Positions 29,375 to 37,652 of a stretch of DNA of 40,651 bases are shown in pieces. The position numbers and the translations under genes are program-made. This stretch comes from a virus. Each line of letters opens with the position of its first letter. Within the stretch, counting starts at the first letter, position 1. The notes under the pieces were generated by a model. That model searched no databases and had not been told where the DNA came from. It was given only the letters and a program-made list of their open reading frames with translations. Where the stretch lies: the IMG/VR virus record IMGVR_UViG_3300028840_004707, positions 1 to 40,651 of that record; one strand, written 5' to 3'.

Positions 29375-31839
29375 GCCGAGAGGACCGCCTGCAGATGTTC
29401 CGGGACGCCGCCGCCGAGGGGCTGCCGGCCGAGAAACCCCGCGCCGCGGAGCCCGAGGGGGGCGCCGGCCATTGCATCTTCGGCTCGCCCTCCCGCACGT
29501 GCCGCCGCAAGGTCGCCTGCCGCCGCCTCGACGCGGTTGTGAGGAGCGTGCCGCGCGAGCGGTGCGCGAGCTGCCCCGAGCGGATCGAGCGCCTCTCCAT
29601 CAGCGCCATCTTCACGGCCTTCAACGAGGGCGAGCAGGTCCGCCAAACCCTGGAGTCGGCCGCCGCGTCCGTGAACGACGCCGAGCTCCAGATCATTCTG
29701 ATCGACGATGCCTCGACGGACGGCTCCTGCGACGGGCGCGACGACTGGAATCTGGGCGATGCCACGCTCACCTACATCCGCCACGACGAGCCCTGGGGCG
29801 TGGGCCGCAGCCGCAACGCCGGGGCCGCCGCCGCGACGGGCCACGTCCTCAGCTTCCACGACGCCCACATGCGGTTCAAGCCGGGCGGGCTGGAGGCGCT
29901 GGCGCACAAAGCCCTCACGACCGAGGCCGTCATCTGCAGCTCCTGCTGCCACTTCAACCAGCAGAAGCCCGGCTACCACGGCTGCTGCGTCTTCTGGAAT
30001 CGCGAGTGCGGCCTCCAGCCCAAGTGGCGGCTCGCCGTGCCTGAACAGCCCTTCGGTCGCGTGCCCGGCATGATGGGCGCGGGCTACGTCATGAGCCGGG
30101 ACACCATCGACCGACTATCCGAGCCCACCGGGCAGCTCTGGGAGGACACCGCCGGCCTTTGGGGCCACAGCGAGGAGGCCCTCGACGTCAAGGCTTTCCT
30201 GCTCGACGTGCCGATCCTGGCCAGTCGGGACGAGTGGATCAGCCACCTGTTTAAGAAGGCGAACCCGATTGCCAAGGCCGGCAAGCAGAAGTGGCGCAAC
30301 ATCACGCGCGCCATGGGCCTGCTGCTGCCTCCGGAGGTCTTCGACCTGCGCTTCCGCGCCTGGTGTGAGAACCGCCTGGGGCAGAAGGAGGTCGCGCGCA
30401 TCCTCCAGGGCATCCAGCCGGTGCCCGTCGACACATGGAAGAGGCCGGTGTCGGAGATCTGGACCCACCTGTGCGGCAAGGGCGCCACCGTGGCCGAGCG
30501 GCATCCGGATCACGAGTGGATGGACGAGGTGGAGGCGGCGGCCCGCGCGCTGCCGGCCGGCGCCCGCGTCCTCTGCTGGCGGCCCGGCGAGGCCCTGCTC
30601 CGCCTGCGCGACCTGGCGCCCGACGCCGCGATCCACGCCATCGAGCTCGACGGCCACCGCTACCGTAACTGGGCCGAGATCTGCAAGGCCACGGAGATCA
30701 AGCTCGAGCAGATCTCGCTCGACAAGGACTATGTCGAGCGCCCGCGCCTCTGGGCCGACCGCGACGCCAGCCCCTACGACCTGGTCCTCGTCGGGGGCGA
30801 GCTGCAAGGGGAGTGCAGGGCCGTTGCAGAGGGCCTGGTCCGGCCCGGCGGACGCATCATCATGCACCCGGCCGCTGACCGCCGGCAGATCGAGCACGAG
30901 CAGATCAAGAAGGAGAAGAAGCGAATCGAGCACCAGCTCAAGAACCGCGCGAAACAGCGCCGGGCGTCCGGCCACGCCCGTGCGCAGACCGCCGCCCCGG
31001 CCGTGCCACAACAGCCGCCCGTTGGGCCTTCGGCGGGCGGCGCGTCCTCCCGTGCGGACGGGGCGGCCCCCCTCGTGACGGTGCTGCTGCTGAACTGGGG
31101 CCGGCCCGACAACATCGGCCCCATCCTGGACCGCCTGGCGGCCCAAACCGTGCCTCTGACTGTCTACGTCTGGAACAACGGCAACCCGCTGCTCTTCCAC
31201 CAGGACGGCGGCGAGGGCGTCCCCCTCGAAGAGCACCCGCTCGTGGGGCTGCACCTTCAGTCCAGCGTCAACGAGCGCTGCTGGCCGCGCTGGCTCCTCG
31301 CCGGCCTGGCCACCACGCCCTACGTCTGCACGCACGACGACGACCTGCTGCTGGGCGACGTGCGCGTGCTCGAAGATGCCGTCGAGGCGCACCGGACCAA
31401 GTGCCCGGACGGCGTCGTCGGCTTCTTCGGCGTCGAGCGCATCGACGGCCGGCCCTTCCGCGCCTGGCGCCACATCAACGGGACCAAGAACCAGCAGGAC
31501 CGCCGCGTCGACTTTGTCAAGGGCCGTTTTATGCTGCTCCGGCGCGAGCTGCTTCAGCGTGTGCCCCTGGTCAACCCGCCCTTTGATCAGGTGCCGCCCA
31601 CCGAGCGGCTCGGCGACGACATCAACGTCTGCCTCTCGATCACGGGCGGGCGCGCCGGCGGCTGCCTGATCCCCGGCGAGCTCGGCAAGCGCTGGCGCGA
31701 GCTTAAGACCCAGTACAAGGGGCGGGCGCTGTGCACGAAGCGCGGCCACTACGAGCGCCGAGGCGAGGTGTTCGAGCGGCTGCGCGCCTGGCAGGGCCTC
31801 CAACGCGAGACCCAAGAGATCCTGGAGGTAAGGACATGA
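29371..31839 (+). CDS. three-part glycosyltransferase: GalNAc-T-like GT, methyltransferase-like middle, second GT
   Basis: An 822-residue fusion. After a Cys-rich start (35-70) comes a GT-A domain: SISAIFTAFNEGEQV (76-90), DDASTDGS (112-119), D-A-H (164-166), and GMMGAGYVMSRDTID...WGHSEEALDVK (233-274). The D-x-H metal motif and the 'WG-ENLE' equivalent are hallmarks of polypeptide GalNAc-transferases (GT27-like). Residues 395-500 look like a degenerate Rossmann methyltransferase (AIHAIELDGHRY, YDLVLVGGE). A charged linker leads to a second GT-A domain (568-780) with THDDDLL (654-660). It is translationally coupled to the hub operon. Its most likely substrate, by inference, is the Thr-rich tracts of the neighbouring tail proteins. 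Confidence 0.72.
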   Translation: MSREDRLQMFRDAAAEGLPAEKPRAAEPEGGAGHCIFGSPSRTCRRKVACRRLDAVVRSVPRERCASCPERIERLSISAIFTAFNEGEQVRQTLESAAASVNDAELQIILIDDASTDGSCDGRDDWNLGDATLTYIRHDEPWGVGRSRNAGAAAATGHVLSFHDAHMRFKPGGLEALAHKALTTEAVICSSCCHFNQQKPGYHGCCVFWNRECGLQPKWRLAVPEQPFGRVPGMMGAGYVMSRDTIDRLSEPTGQLWEDTAGLWGHSEEALDVKAFLLDVPILASRDEWISHLFKKANPIAKAGKQKWRNITRAMGLLLPPEVFDLRFRAWCENRLGQKEVARILQGIQPVPVDTWKRPVSEIWTHLCGKGATVAERHPDHEWMDEVEAAARALPAGARVLCWRPGEALLRLRDLAPDAAIHAIELDGHRYRNWAEICKATEIKLEQISLDKDYVERPRLWADRDASPYDLVLVGGELQGECRAVAEGLVRPGGRIIMHPAADRRQIEHEQIKKEKKRIEHQLKNRAKQRRASGHARAQTAAPAVPQQPPVGPSAGGASSRADGAAPLVTVLLLNWGRPDNIGPILDRLAAQTVPLTVYVWNNGNPLLFHQDGGEGVPLEEHPLVGLHLQSSVNERCWPRWLLAGLATTPYVCTHDDDLLLGDVRVLEDAVEAHRTKCPDGVVGFFGVERIDGRPFRAWRHINGTKNQQDRRVDFVKGRFMLLRRELLQRVPLVNPPFDQVPPTERLGDDINVCLSITGGRAGGCLIPGELGKRWRELKTQYKGRALCTKRGHYERRGEVFERLRAWQGLQRETQEILEVRT

Positions 31840-32693
31840 CGATCCGACTGATGTTGCTTCTGACGCTGGTCTCGGCCGTCGGATGCACGTGGATCCGCGC
31901 GGGGCGCTCGGTGGCCACGCGCTCGAGCGAGACGACGCACCCCACGGTCGACACGGATCGGCGCGTGACAATCACGGTCTGGCAGCCGGGGCCGGGCCCC
32001 GTCGAGCTGGGCGACCTGCCCGATCTGCCGGAGGCCGTGCCCGCCAGCCTGGGCGACGTCGTCCTGGGGGCCGTGCGCGAGGCCCTGCGGCCGGCGGTCA
32101 CGGTGGAGGCCACGTGCCGCGAGCAGAGCCAGGGCGGCGGGGCCGCCAGGCGCGAAGCGGCTACAGCCCAGGGGGCCACCATTCTGACGCCGGAAGCCCC
32201 CGAGAGCCTGGACACCTCTGCTCCCCCGGTGAGCCTGCCGTCCGGCCCGGAGGCCGGTGGAGGGGAATCGCCCGTGAGCTTCTGGGAGCGCGCCCGTTCG
32301 ACGGGCAGCAACCCGCTCTTTGTGATGGGCGGCCTGGCCGTGCTGGCCGGCACGCTCGTGCTGGTCTGGCTCAAGCAGGTCTGGACGGGCCTGGGGCTGG
32401 CCGCCGGCGGCGCGGCGCTCATCGCGGCCGGCGTGCTGGTGGACCGATACCCCTGGGTCGCGCTCGCGGTCCCCCTGGTCGGCCTGGCGGCCGTCGTCTG
32501 GTTCCTACTGGCCAGGCGGAAAGGGCGGGACACCTGGACGGCTCTGCGCGCGATTGTTGTGGGTGTGGAGGAGGCGGAGAAGGTAGAGGCGGGCACCAAG
32601 CGCGAGATCGCGGCGGCCGCCACGGCCGTGGGCAAGAAGCGGGTCGACGCCGTGGTCGACGCCATCAAAAAGGAGGCCGGGCTGGAGGCATGA
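31836..32693 (+). CDS. lipoprotein with three membrane helices
   Basis: A 285-residue protein. It starts with a lipoprotein signal peptide (MTIRLMLLLTLVSAVGC, lipobox VGC at 15-17), followed by a polar region and three membrane helices (about 156-235: PLFVMGGLAVLAGTLVLVW, LGLAAGGAALIAAGVLV, WVALAVPLVGLAAVVWFLL). The C-terminus is a charged helix. ATG 31836 overlaps the glycosyltransferase stop (ATGA) and follows GGAGGTAAGG. A lipoprotein that also spans the membrane could be a lysis factor (spanin/holin-like) or an exclusion protein. Other open frames upstream are shadows. Confidence 0.6.
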   Translation: MTIRLMLLLTLVSAVGCTWIRAGRSVATRSSETTHPTVDTDRRVTITVWQPGPGPVELGDLPDLPEAVPASLGDVVLGAVREALRPAVTVEATCREQSQGGGAARREAATAQGATILTPEAPESLDTSAPPVSLPSGPEAGGGESPVSFWERARSTGSNPLFVMGGLAVLAGTLVLVWLKQVWTGLGLAAGGAALIAAGVLVDRYPWVALAVPLVGLAAVVWFLLARRKGRDTWTALRAIVVGVEEAEKVEAGTKREIAAAATAVGKKRVDAVVDAIKKEAGLEA

Positions 32694-32694
32694 C

Positions 32695-32829
32695 GTGCGC
32701 GCGACCGGCATATGGATGGCGGCCTGCTGTTGGGCGGCCCTGCTGGGCCTGCTGGCCCTGGCGACCTGGGCGGCCGTGCACTTCGACGACTGGCTCGTGA
32801 CCTGGATCACGATGCTGGAAGGACTCTAA
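32695..32829 (+). CDS. 44-residue single-pass membrane peptide
   Basis: A short ORF, GTG 32695 to TAA 32827-32829, with GGAGG six bases before the start. It encodes MRATGIWMAACCWAALLGLL... with one long membrane helix (5-27) and an acidic end. It lies between the lipoprotein stop and the fibre start, with one base on one side and none on the other. Pairing with the lipoprotein suggests a lysis or membrane role. Confidence 0.5.
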   Translation: MRATGIWMAACCWAALLGLLALATWAAVHFDDWLVTWITMLEGL

Positions 32830-34272
32830 GTGGCGGATCTGAGCCTCAACACCCCCGAAGCGCTCACGACCGACCAGGAGCGGTACGAGTGGCTGGAGGT
32901 CCTGCGCGAGAAGGCGCGCAGGGACCGCAACCAGCGCTGCGCGGCGATGAACCCCGCCGACGCCCTGGAGTGGGAACGCCGTGAGTTCCTGCCCCGCAAC
33001 CGGGCGATTTCGCGCGAGATCGTGCGCCTGCGCCACGCCCTGTGGCCCCTGGCCGAGCGGGCGCGGGACGAGGCGGAGCCCTCGCCGTGGCTGGGGCAGA
33101 AGGCCCAGACCCGCGAGCTGCGGGACGATTCCGCGGCGTTGCAGAGCATCGACCTGGCCACGGTATTCGCCGGCAGCGCCCAGGCGCGGGAGTTGGCCGA
33201 CCCATACGAAGACTTCACCACCTACACCAAGCAAGACACGAACGGCCGGCTCGACATAGCCCAGAATACGATCACGTTTACGGGCCTGACGCGCGCCGAG
33301 GACTGCTGGGTCTACGAGGCGGGCCACACCTTCGGCTCGACGTTCGAGCATCACCTCGACAGCCAGGTCACGGATTACGACGGGCCAGATGGCATCGCCG
33401 TGATTTGGGCGGTTGCCAACAGCGTGGACAATGCATATAGGTGGAACACGAACTGGGAAGAAGCCGTGTACCTCCGCTGGTATCAGGCGAATCCCATACT
33501 CTACGTGCGCGAGACGGAGGACGGCGACAACGACCAGACTGTCGCCTTTGGGCGCGATACCTGGGCATATGTCCAGATCGACCGCGACGGCAACGATTGG
33601 GATATACGCATCTACACGGGCTCGCACGGCGGCGTCCTGTGGGATACGCTGACCATCGCCACGCAGGACAACCGCACCTACTCGACCATTTTTGCCATCA
33701 ATACCCACAACAGTGGGGCGCCCAACCCGCTCAGCGGGCAGGTGGCGAACCTGGACCTGAACGAGGCGGCGGCTACGACGACCACGACCACCGAAGCGCC
33801 GCCGCCCACGACCACCACGACTGAGGCCCCTCCGCCGACGACCACGACGACCGAGGCGCCGCCTCCTACGACCACCACGACCGAGGCCCCGCCGCCAACG
33901 ACCACCACGACCGAAGCACCTCCGCCGACAACCACCACGACCGAAGCGCCGCCGCCGACAACCACCACGACCGAAGCGCCGCCGCCCACGACCACCACGA
34001 CCGAGGCCCCGCCCCCAACGACCACCACGACCGAGGTGCCGCCGCCGACAACCACCACGACCGAAGCAGCTCCGCCGACGACCACCACGACCGAGGCGCC
34101 GCCGCCCACGACCACGACGACTGAGGCGCCGGGGCCAACCACAACCGAGGCCGGCGGCGTCGGGCCGGTCCTGGAGGCCACGAAGGAGGCGCCGCTCATC
34201 GAGGCCACCGTGCCCGCGCACCGTCTGGCCGTCAGCTACGGGCCACCGTCCATCGCCGAGACCATTCCATAG
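32830..34272 (+). CDS. tail fibre-like protein with lectin-like domain and perfect TTTTTEAPPP repeats
   Basis: A 480-residue protein. Residues 1-115 are helical and charged, probably the virion attachment part. Residues about 120-310 are a jelly-roll/concanavalin-like region (DPYEDFTTYTK..., ITFTGLTRAEDCWVYEA, WAYVQIDRDGNDWDIRIYTGSHGGVLWDT), typical of carbohydrate-binding LamG-type folds. Residues 315-440 are about twelve near-perfect 10-residue repeats TTTTTEAPPP. A short end follows (VGPVLEATKEAPLIEATVP). GTG 32830 follows the previous stop directly. It is likely a receptor-binding protein on a mucin-like stalk. Confidence 0.68.
   Translation: MADLSLNTPEALTTDQERYEWLEVLREKARRDRNQRCAAMNPADALEWERREFLPRNRAISREIVRLRHALWPLAERARDEAEPSPWLGQKAQTRELRDDSAALQSIDLATVFAGSAQARELADPYEDFTTYTKQDTNGRLDIAQNTITFTGLTRAEDCWVYEAGHTFGSTFEHHLDSQVTDYDGPDGIAVIWAVANSVDNAYRWNTNWEEAVYLRWYQANPILYVRETEDGDNDQTVAFGRDTWAYVQIDRDGNDWDIRIYTGSHGGVLWDTLTIATQDNRTYSTIFAINTHNSGAPNPLSGQVANLDLNEAAATTTTTTEAPPPTTTTTEAPPPTTTTTEAPPPTTTTTEAPPPTTTTTEAPPPTTTTTEAPPPTTTTTEAPPPTTTTTEAPPPTTTTTEVPPPTTTTTEAAPPTTTTTEAPPPTTTTTEAPGPTTTEAGGVGPVLEATKEAPLIEATVPAHRLAVSYGPPSIAETIP
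33774..34150 (+). repeat. 30-bp tandem repeat encoding TTTTTEAPPP
   Basis: About twelve copies of a 30-bp unit (ACSACSACSACGACC-GAR-GCN-CCNCCNCCN). Differences are mostly synonymous third-base changes (GAA/GAG, GCG/GCC/GCA, CCG/CCC/CCT). One copy has EVPPP and one EAAPP. Length change by slippage is likely. Confidence 0.93.
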
Positions 34273-34284
34273 GAGCACGCACAG

Positions 34285-34662
34285 ATGCTGGACTACACGC
34301 GCAACGAGTGGGGCGACATCGTCCGGGGCTCCATGTGGCCGCCGGCCGAGGACCCCTTCACCATCGAGCTGACGAACACCAACGGCTGGCCCGCCGGAGC
34401 CGACGCCTGGACGTGGGAGGTGATCCTGTCGCGCATCCGCGCCGGCGGCACGGCCGACCTGGTCCTCACGGCGTCCGCCAGCGTCGACGGCAACGTCATG
34501 ACGCTGGAGTTCAACGCCACCGGTGCCGAGACCGCCGGTCTGCCCGGCAGCGGCCGCACAAAGTTCCGCGTTGACGTCCGAAGCGACAACGCGGGCGAGA
34601 CCAGCTACTACGACGTGCTCCAGGGCTTCGCCTGGGTGCGCGATCCCGTGGGAGAAGCCTGA
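34285..34662 (+). CDS. small beta-sandwich tail protein
   Basis: A 125-residue protein that looks like an Ig-like or baseplate-upper type module: DPFTIELTNTNGWPAGADAWTWEVILSRIRAG, VMTLEFNATGAETAGLPGSGRTKFRVDVRSD, YYDVLQGFAWV. It follows the fibre gene and probably attaches to it. ATG 34285 follows AGGAGC. It overlaps the next start (TGATG). Confidence 0.55.
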   Translation: MLDYTRNEWGDIVRGSMWPPAEDPFTIELTNTNGWPAGADAWTWEVILSRIRAGGTADLVLTASASVDGNVMTLEFNATGAETAGLPGSGRTKFRVDVRSDNAGETSYYDVLQGFAWVRDPVGEA

Positions 34663-35057
34663 TGCGTGACCCGGCCTATCAGTGGCGAGACAAACGGACC
34701 CTCCGGCGGGCCCTGCGCTGGGCGCAGCGCAAGCTGCAGATCCGCGACTGGACCATCGAGCTGATCTTTGACGACGCGGTCCTGGCGGAGGCTGACCTGC
34801 GGGGGGTAGCAAAGTATGCGGGCGGGAGCACGCTATGGACTTGGCGCATGCACGGCCTCGTGGGGATCCGTCGCGATCTCTGCGAGAAAGAAGGCGTCGA
34901 TCCAGTCGCTGTTCTCTTCCATGAATGTGCTCACGTCGGCTGCGACCGGTCTTCGCTGACCGACCGCAAGCGGGTCTACAAGGAGGCCACGGAACGAGCG
35001 ATGGCCCGCATTGAGCGACTTCTCTACCAGCTCTATCTCGCGGAGGGCAACGAGTGA
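34662..35057 (+). CDS. small HExxH protein (metallopeptidase-like)
   Basis: A 131-residue protein with HECAH at 87-91 in a helical context (DPVAVLFHECAHVGCD) and a downstream glutamate helix (KEATERAMARIERLL), the pattern of minimal zincin or ImmA/SprT-like metallopeptidases. The N-terminal WAQRKLQIRDWTIELIFDD resembles the strand order of such folds. It is coupled to its neighbours by TGATG and GTGA overlaps. It might process tail proteins or act on the cell surface during entry. Family not assigned. Confidence 0.55.
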   Translation: MRDPAYQWRDKRTLRRALRWAQRKLQIRDWTIELIFDDAVLAEADLRGVAKYAGGSTLWTWRMHGLVGIRRDLCEKEGVDPVAVLFHECAHVGCDRSSLTDRKRVYKEATERAMARIERLLYQLYLAEGNE

Positions 35058-35845
35058 CCGATCAGCTCGAACGACTCCTGCGCACGCACTGGGATGTCCT
35101 GATGATCCTGGACGCCTGCCGGGCGGACGCCCTCCACCGGCTGCGACCCGAAGCGGAGGCCGTCCGCTCGCCCGCCGTTTGCACCAAGCACTGGATCCGC
35201 CGGGTCGTCCCGCGGATCGTCGGCCCGGATGTGACCTACTACTCGGCCAACCCCAAGCCCTGCGGCGAGATCCACCGTGCCCGGCTACCCGTCGACCTGG
35301 TGGACCTATCTGAGCTCCACTGGGGCTACCACAGCGACCTCCAGATCCCGAGCGTGCACCCGCTGGCCGTCAACCTGCGGATCGGCACGGACTGGCAGGC
35401 CGGCCGGCTCCGCGACCGCCGGATCGTCGCCCACTATCTGCAGCCGCATTCCCCCTACATCGGCGCCGTGCCCCTGGCCGTGGGCCGCTGGGGCCGCCAC
35501 AAAGACGGCCTGGGTCACGCCTGCCACGAGCTCGAGCACCCGGACAGAGCCGTCGCGCGCGGTGCTTTGACCTGGGAGCACCTCCGCGAGGCCTACTACG
35601 CCAACCTGGCCCTGGCGCTCGACGCCGCCATGATGCTGGCCGATATGCTCAGCGGCCGACACGTCATCATCACGTCCGACCATGGTGAGCTGCTGGGGGA
35701 AGAGATCGGCGGCAAGCGGCGGTTTGGGCACGAAGAGAACTGGCGTCACGAGAAGCTCTTTGAGGTGCCCTGGCTCGAACGCCGGGGCGGGTCCACGGCG
35801 CCGTCCGTCGAGGAACGCCTGGGCGCCCTGGGCTACCTGGACTGA
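35054..35845 (+). CDS. alkaline phosphatase/sulfatase-superfamily enzyme of the surface-glycan type
   Basis: A 263-residue protein with DVLMILDACRADAL (14-27), YYSANPKP (62-69), HYLQPHSPYIG (127-137) and TSDHGELLGEE (207-217). These are the conserved blocks of a short AlkP-superfamily group found near glycosyltransferases in surface-polysaccharide loci. The metal ligands of the first and last blocks are present, but no sulfatase C-x-P-S-R signature is seen. It may remove or transfer phosphate, sulfate or phospho-alcohol groups on a glycan. GTG 35054 makes a GTGA overlap with the metallopeptidase-like gene. Confidence 0.68.
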   Translation: MTDQLERLLRTHWDVLMILDACRADALHRLRPEAEAVRSPAVCTKHWIRRVVPRIVGPDVTYYSANPKPCGEIHRARLPVDLVDLSELHWGYHSDLQIPSVHPLAVNLRIGTDWQAGRLRDRRIVAHYLQPHSPYIGAVPLAVGRWGRHKDGLGHACHELEHPDRAVARGALTWEHLREAYYANLALALDAAMMLADMLSGRHVIITSDHGELLGEEIGGKRRFGHEENWRHEKLFEVPWLERRGGSTAPSVEERLGALGYLD

Positions 35846-35854
35846 GGAGGCAAC

Positions 35855-36436
35855 ATGAGCGAAAGTCTGACAGACATCTACCCGGCTGGGCGCTATCAGC
35901 AGCGCCGCGCCTATCGGAAGCGCTACCGTCACTTCGCCCAGGCCATGTGGGAGCTGTGGCGGCCGGCCGCCGTCCTGGACCTGGGCTGCGGCGCGGGCTG
36001 GCTCGTCGAGTGGTTTGCCGAGCAGGGCATCCCGACCCTGGGCATCGACGGCAGCGAGGGCGCGTTGCAGGCGGCGTCCGAGGCGGCCCGCCCCGACATA
36101 ATGCTCCGTGACCTGCGCGAGCCGCCGCCGCCCTGGATCGGCGCGCACGAGTTTGTCTGCTCTATCGAGGCTGCCGAGCATATTGAGCCCGAGGCGGAAG
36201 CGGCCTACCTGCGGTGGTTCACGGGAGCACAGCGCATCTTCCTGACCGCGGCTCCGCCCGGTCAGGGCGGACACCATCATGTCAACGAGCAGCCGCCCGA
36301 GCACTGGATCGAGGCGCTGGGCCGGATGGGCTACCGCCACCGGCCCGATCAGACCGAGCGATGGCGGTGCCGCGTGCTGGAGCTCGGCAAGGGCTGTGGC
36401 TGGGTCCGCCGCAACGCCATGTTCTTTACGAGGTGA
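35855..36436 (+). CDS. class I SAM-dependent methyltransferase
   Basis: A 193-residue protein with motif I AVLDLGCGAGWLVEWF (39-54), an acidic end of strand 2 in TLGIDGSEGAL, and FVCSIEAAEHIEPEAEAAYLRWF (about 93-116), the post-motif pattern of small-molecule and sugar methyltransferases. ATG 35855 follows TGAGGAGG. Its place among glycosyltransferases suggests sugar methylation. The target is not shown by the sequence. Confidence 0.8.
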   Translation: MSESLTDIYPAGRYQQRRAYRKRYRHFAQAMWELWRPAAVLDLGCGAGWLVEWFAEQGIPTLGIDGSEGALQAASEAARPDIMLRDLREPPPPWIGAHEFVCSIEAAEHIEPEAEAAYLRWFTGAQRIFLTAAPPGQGGHHHVNEQPPEHWIEALGRMGYRHRPDQTERWRCRVLELGKGCGWVRRNAMFFTR

Positions 36437-36438
36437 GC

Positions 36439-37098
36439 ATGAGTCCGGCCATTCACATCGTCATCCTGGCCTGGCAGCGCTACGCGTACACCTTCGAGAC
36501 GCTCGACAGCCTGTGGCTGAAGAACTTCGCGTTCCGAGGCTTGCACGTCTGGCACGCCCTGGAGCACGGACACCATCCCATGCTGCCGGGCCTGTTCAAG
36601 GGCTTCGGGGTGCCCTGCCTCGCCCGTGCGGAGCGGCCGGCCGGGATCGCCGGCATGTTCGAGGCCGCCCTGGAGGCCATGGCCTGCATCGCATCGGCCG
36701 ACGACCTGGTGCTTGTGCTGGAGAATGACTGGCACTCGGTCCGCCCGATCCCCATCACGCCGATTCGGAGCCTGCTGCAGCGGGGCATCGATGCGGTCTG
36801 GCTTTTCGAGCGCAGGCAGATGCGCATGGGGCGCGACGGTCGGCTCGGCGGGCCGCCGATCCAGTGGCACCAGATCGATCACATGGGCGAGCGCTGGCGG
36901 CTCGGGCGGGCCTGGTGGGGGCATCCGCCGACCGTCTCTCGGCTCGGCTTCGCCCTGGACCTGGTCCGTGGCGCCTCGACGGGTGCCGACTCCCGCCTTC
37001 GCAGCGTCGAGATGGGCTGCCGGGTCGCCTGGCCCGTCGAGCCCGTCTTCACGCACATCGGCAAGCTCAGCTACAAGGGGCTCGGAGGCAAGCGATGA
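36439..37098 (+). CDS. glycosyltransferase-like protein
   Basis: A 219-residue protein with a GT-A-like start (AIHIVILAWQRYAYTFETLDSL) and LVLVLENDWHSV (about 92-103), which looks like an acidic metal-binding edge (E-N-D). A C-terminal FTHIGKLSYKG resembles the end of short phage glycosyltransferases. It lacks an obvious D-x-D. ATG 36439 follows GAGGTGAGC; a GTG six bases upstream is possible. The stop overlaps the next start (ATGA). Confidence 0.6.
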   Translation: MSPAIHIVILAWQRYAYTFETLDSLWLKNFAFRGLHVWHALEHGHHPMLPGLFKGFGVPCLARAERPAGIAGMFEAALEAMACIASADDLVLVLENDWHSVRPIPITPIRSLLQRGIDAVWLFERRQMRMGRDGRLGGPPIQWHQIDHMGERWRLGRAWWGHPPTVSRLGFALDLVRGASTGADSRLRSVEMGCRVAWPVEPVFTHIGKLSYKGLGGKR

Positions 37099-37652
37099 GA
37101 CCGAGGGACCGGATCGTCGATCCGCGCGGGCGCCGCCTGCTCGACGTGCTACCGGGTTGGGCCGCCTGGCGCACATGTCTCTATATCGGGGCCAACACAG
37201 ACCGCTTCCAGCTCTATGGCATGATCGAGCACATGGACGTGACGGTGCTCGAGGTATGGCCCGACTACGCGCGCGAGCTCAGAGCCGATCCGAAGCACAA
37301 GGTGGCGCGGGTGATCGTGGGCGACGTGCGCGAGCTCGACGCGACGGGCGTGTCGGACTTCGCCCCCTTCGACGTGGTGATCTGGTGGCACGGGCCCGAG
37401 CACGTGGGCCGCGTCGAGGCGGAGGATATTCTCTGGCCGGGTAGGAGGGGAGTCCTGGAGCCGTATTGGGAACACGCCCTGGTCGTCGGTTGCCCCTGGG
37501 GCCGGCACGACCAGGGAGCCGTCGATGGGAACCCCCACCAGGAGCACAAGTGGGCGCCGGAGCCCTGGTTCTTCAAGCGTTTGGGGTTTCAGACCCAAAC
37601 GTATGGCCGCAAGGACCACAAAGGCCGCATCACCGCCTGGAGGACGCGATGA
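37095..37652 (+). CDS. SAM-methyltransferase-like protein
   Basis: A 185-residue protein with a Rossmann-type pattern: CLYIGANTDRFQLYGM (motif I-like, without the usual GxGxG), VTVLEVWPDYARELRAD, VIVGDVRELDAT and FDVVIWWHGPEHV. It is similar in plan to small phage methyltransferases and to the middle part of the long glycosyltransferase. Start and stop overlap the neighbours by ATGA. Substrate unknown. Confidence 0.6.
   Translation: MRPRDRIVDPRGRRLLDVLPGWAAWRTCLYIGANTDRFQLYGMIEHMDVTVLEVWPDYARELRADPKHKVARVIVGDVRELDATGVSDFAPFDVVIWWHGPEHVGRVEAEDILWPGRRGVLEPYWEHALVVGCPWGRHDQGAVDGNPHQEHKWAPEPWFFKRLGFQTQTYGRKDHKGRITAWRTR

Noticed and set aside
33678-34208. Minus-strand protein of GASVVVVVGG repeats
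   Set aside because: It is the complement of the TTTTTEAPPP repeats and has no ribosome site or place in an operon.
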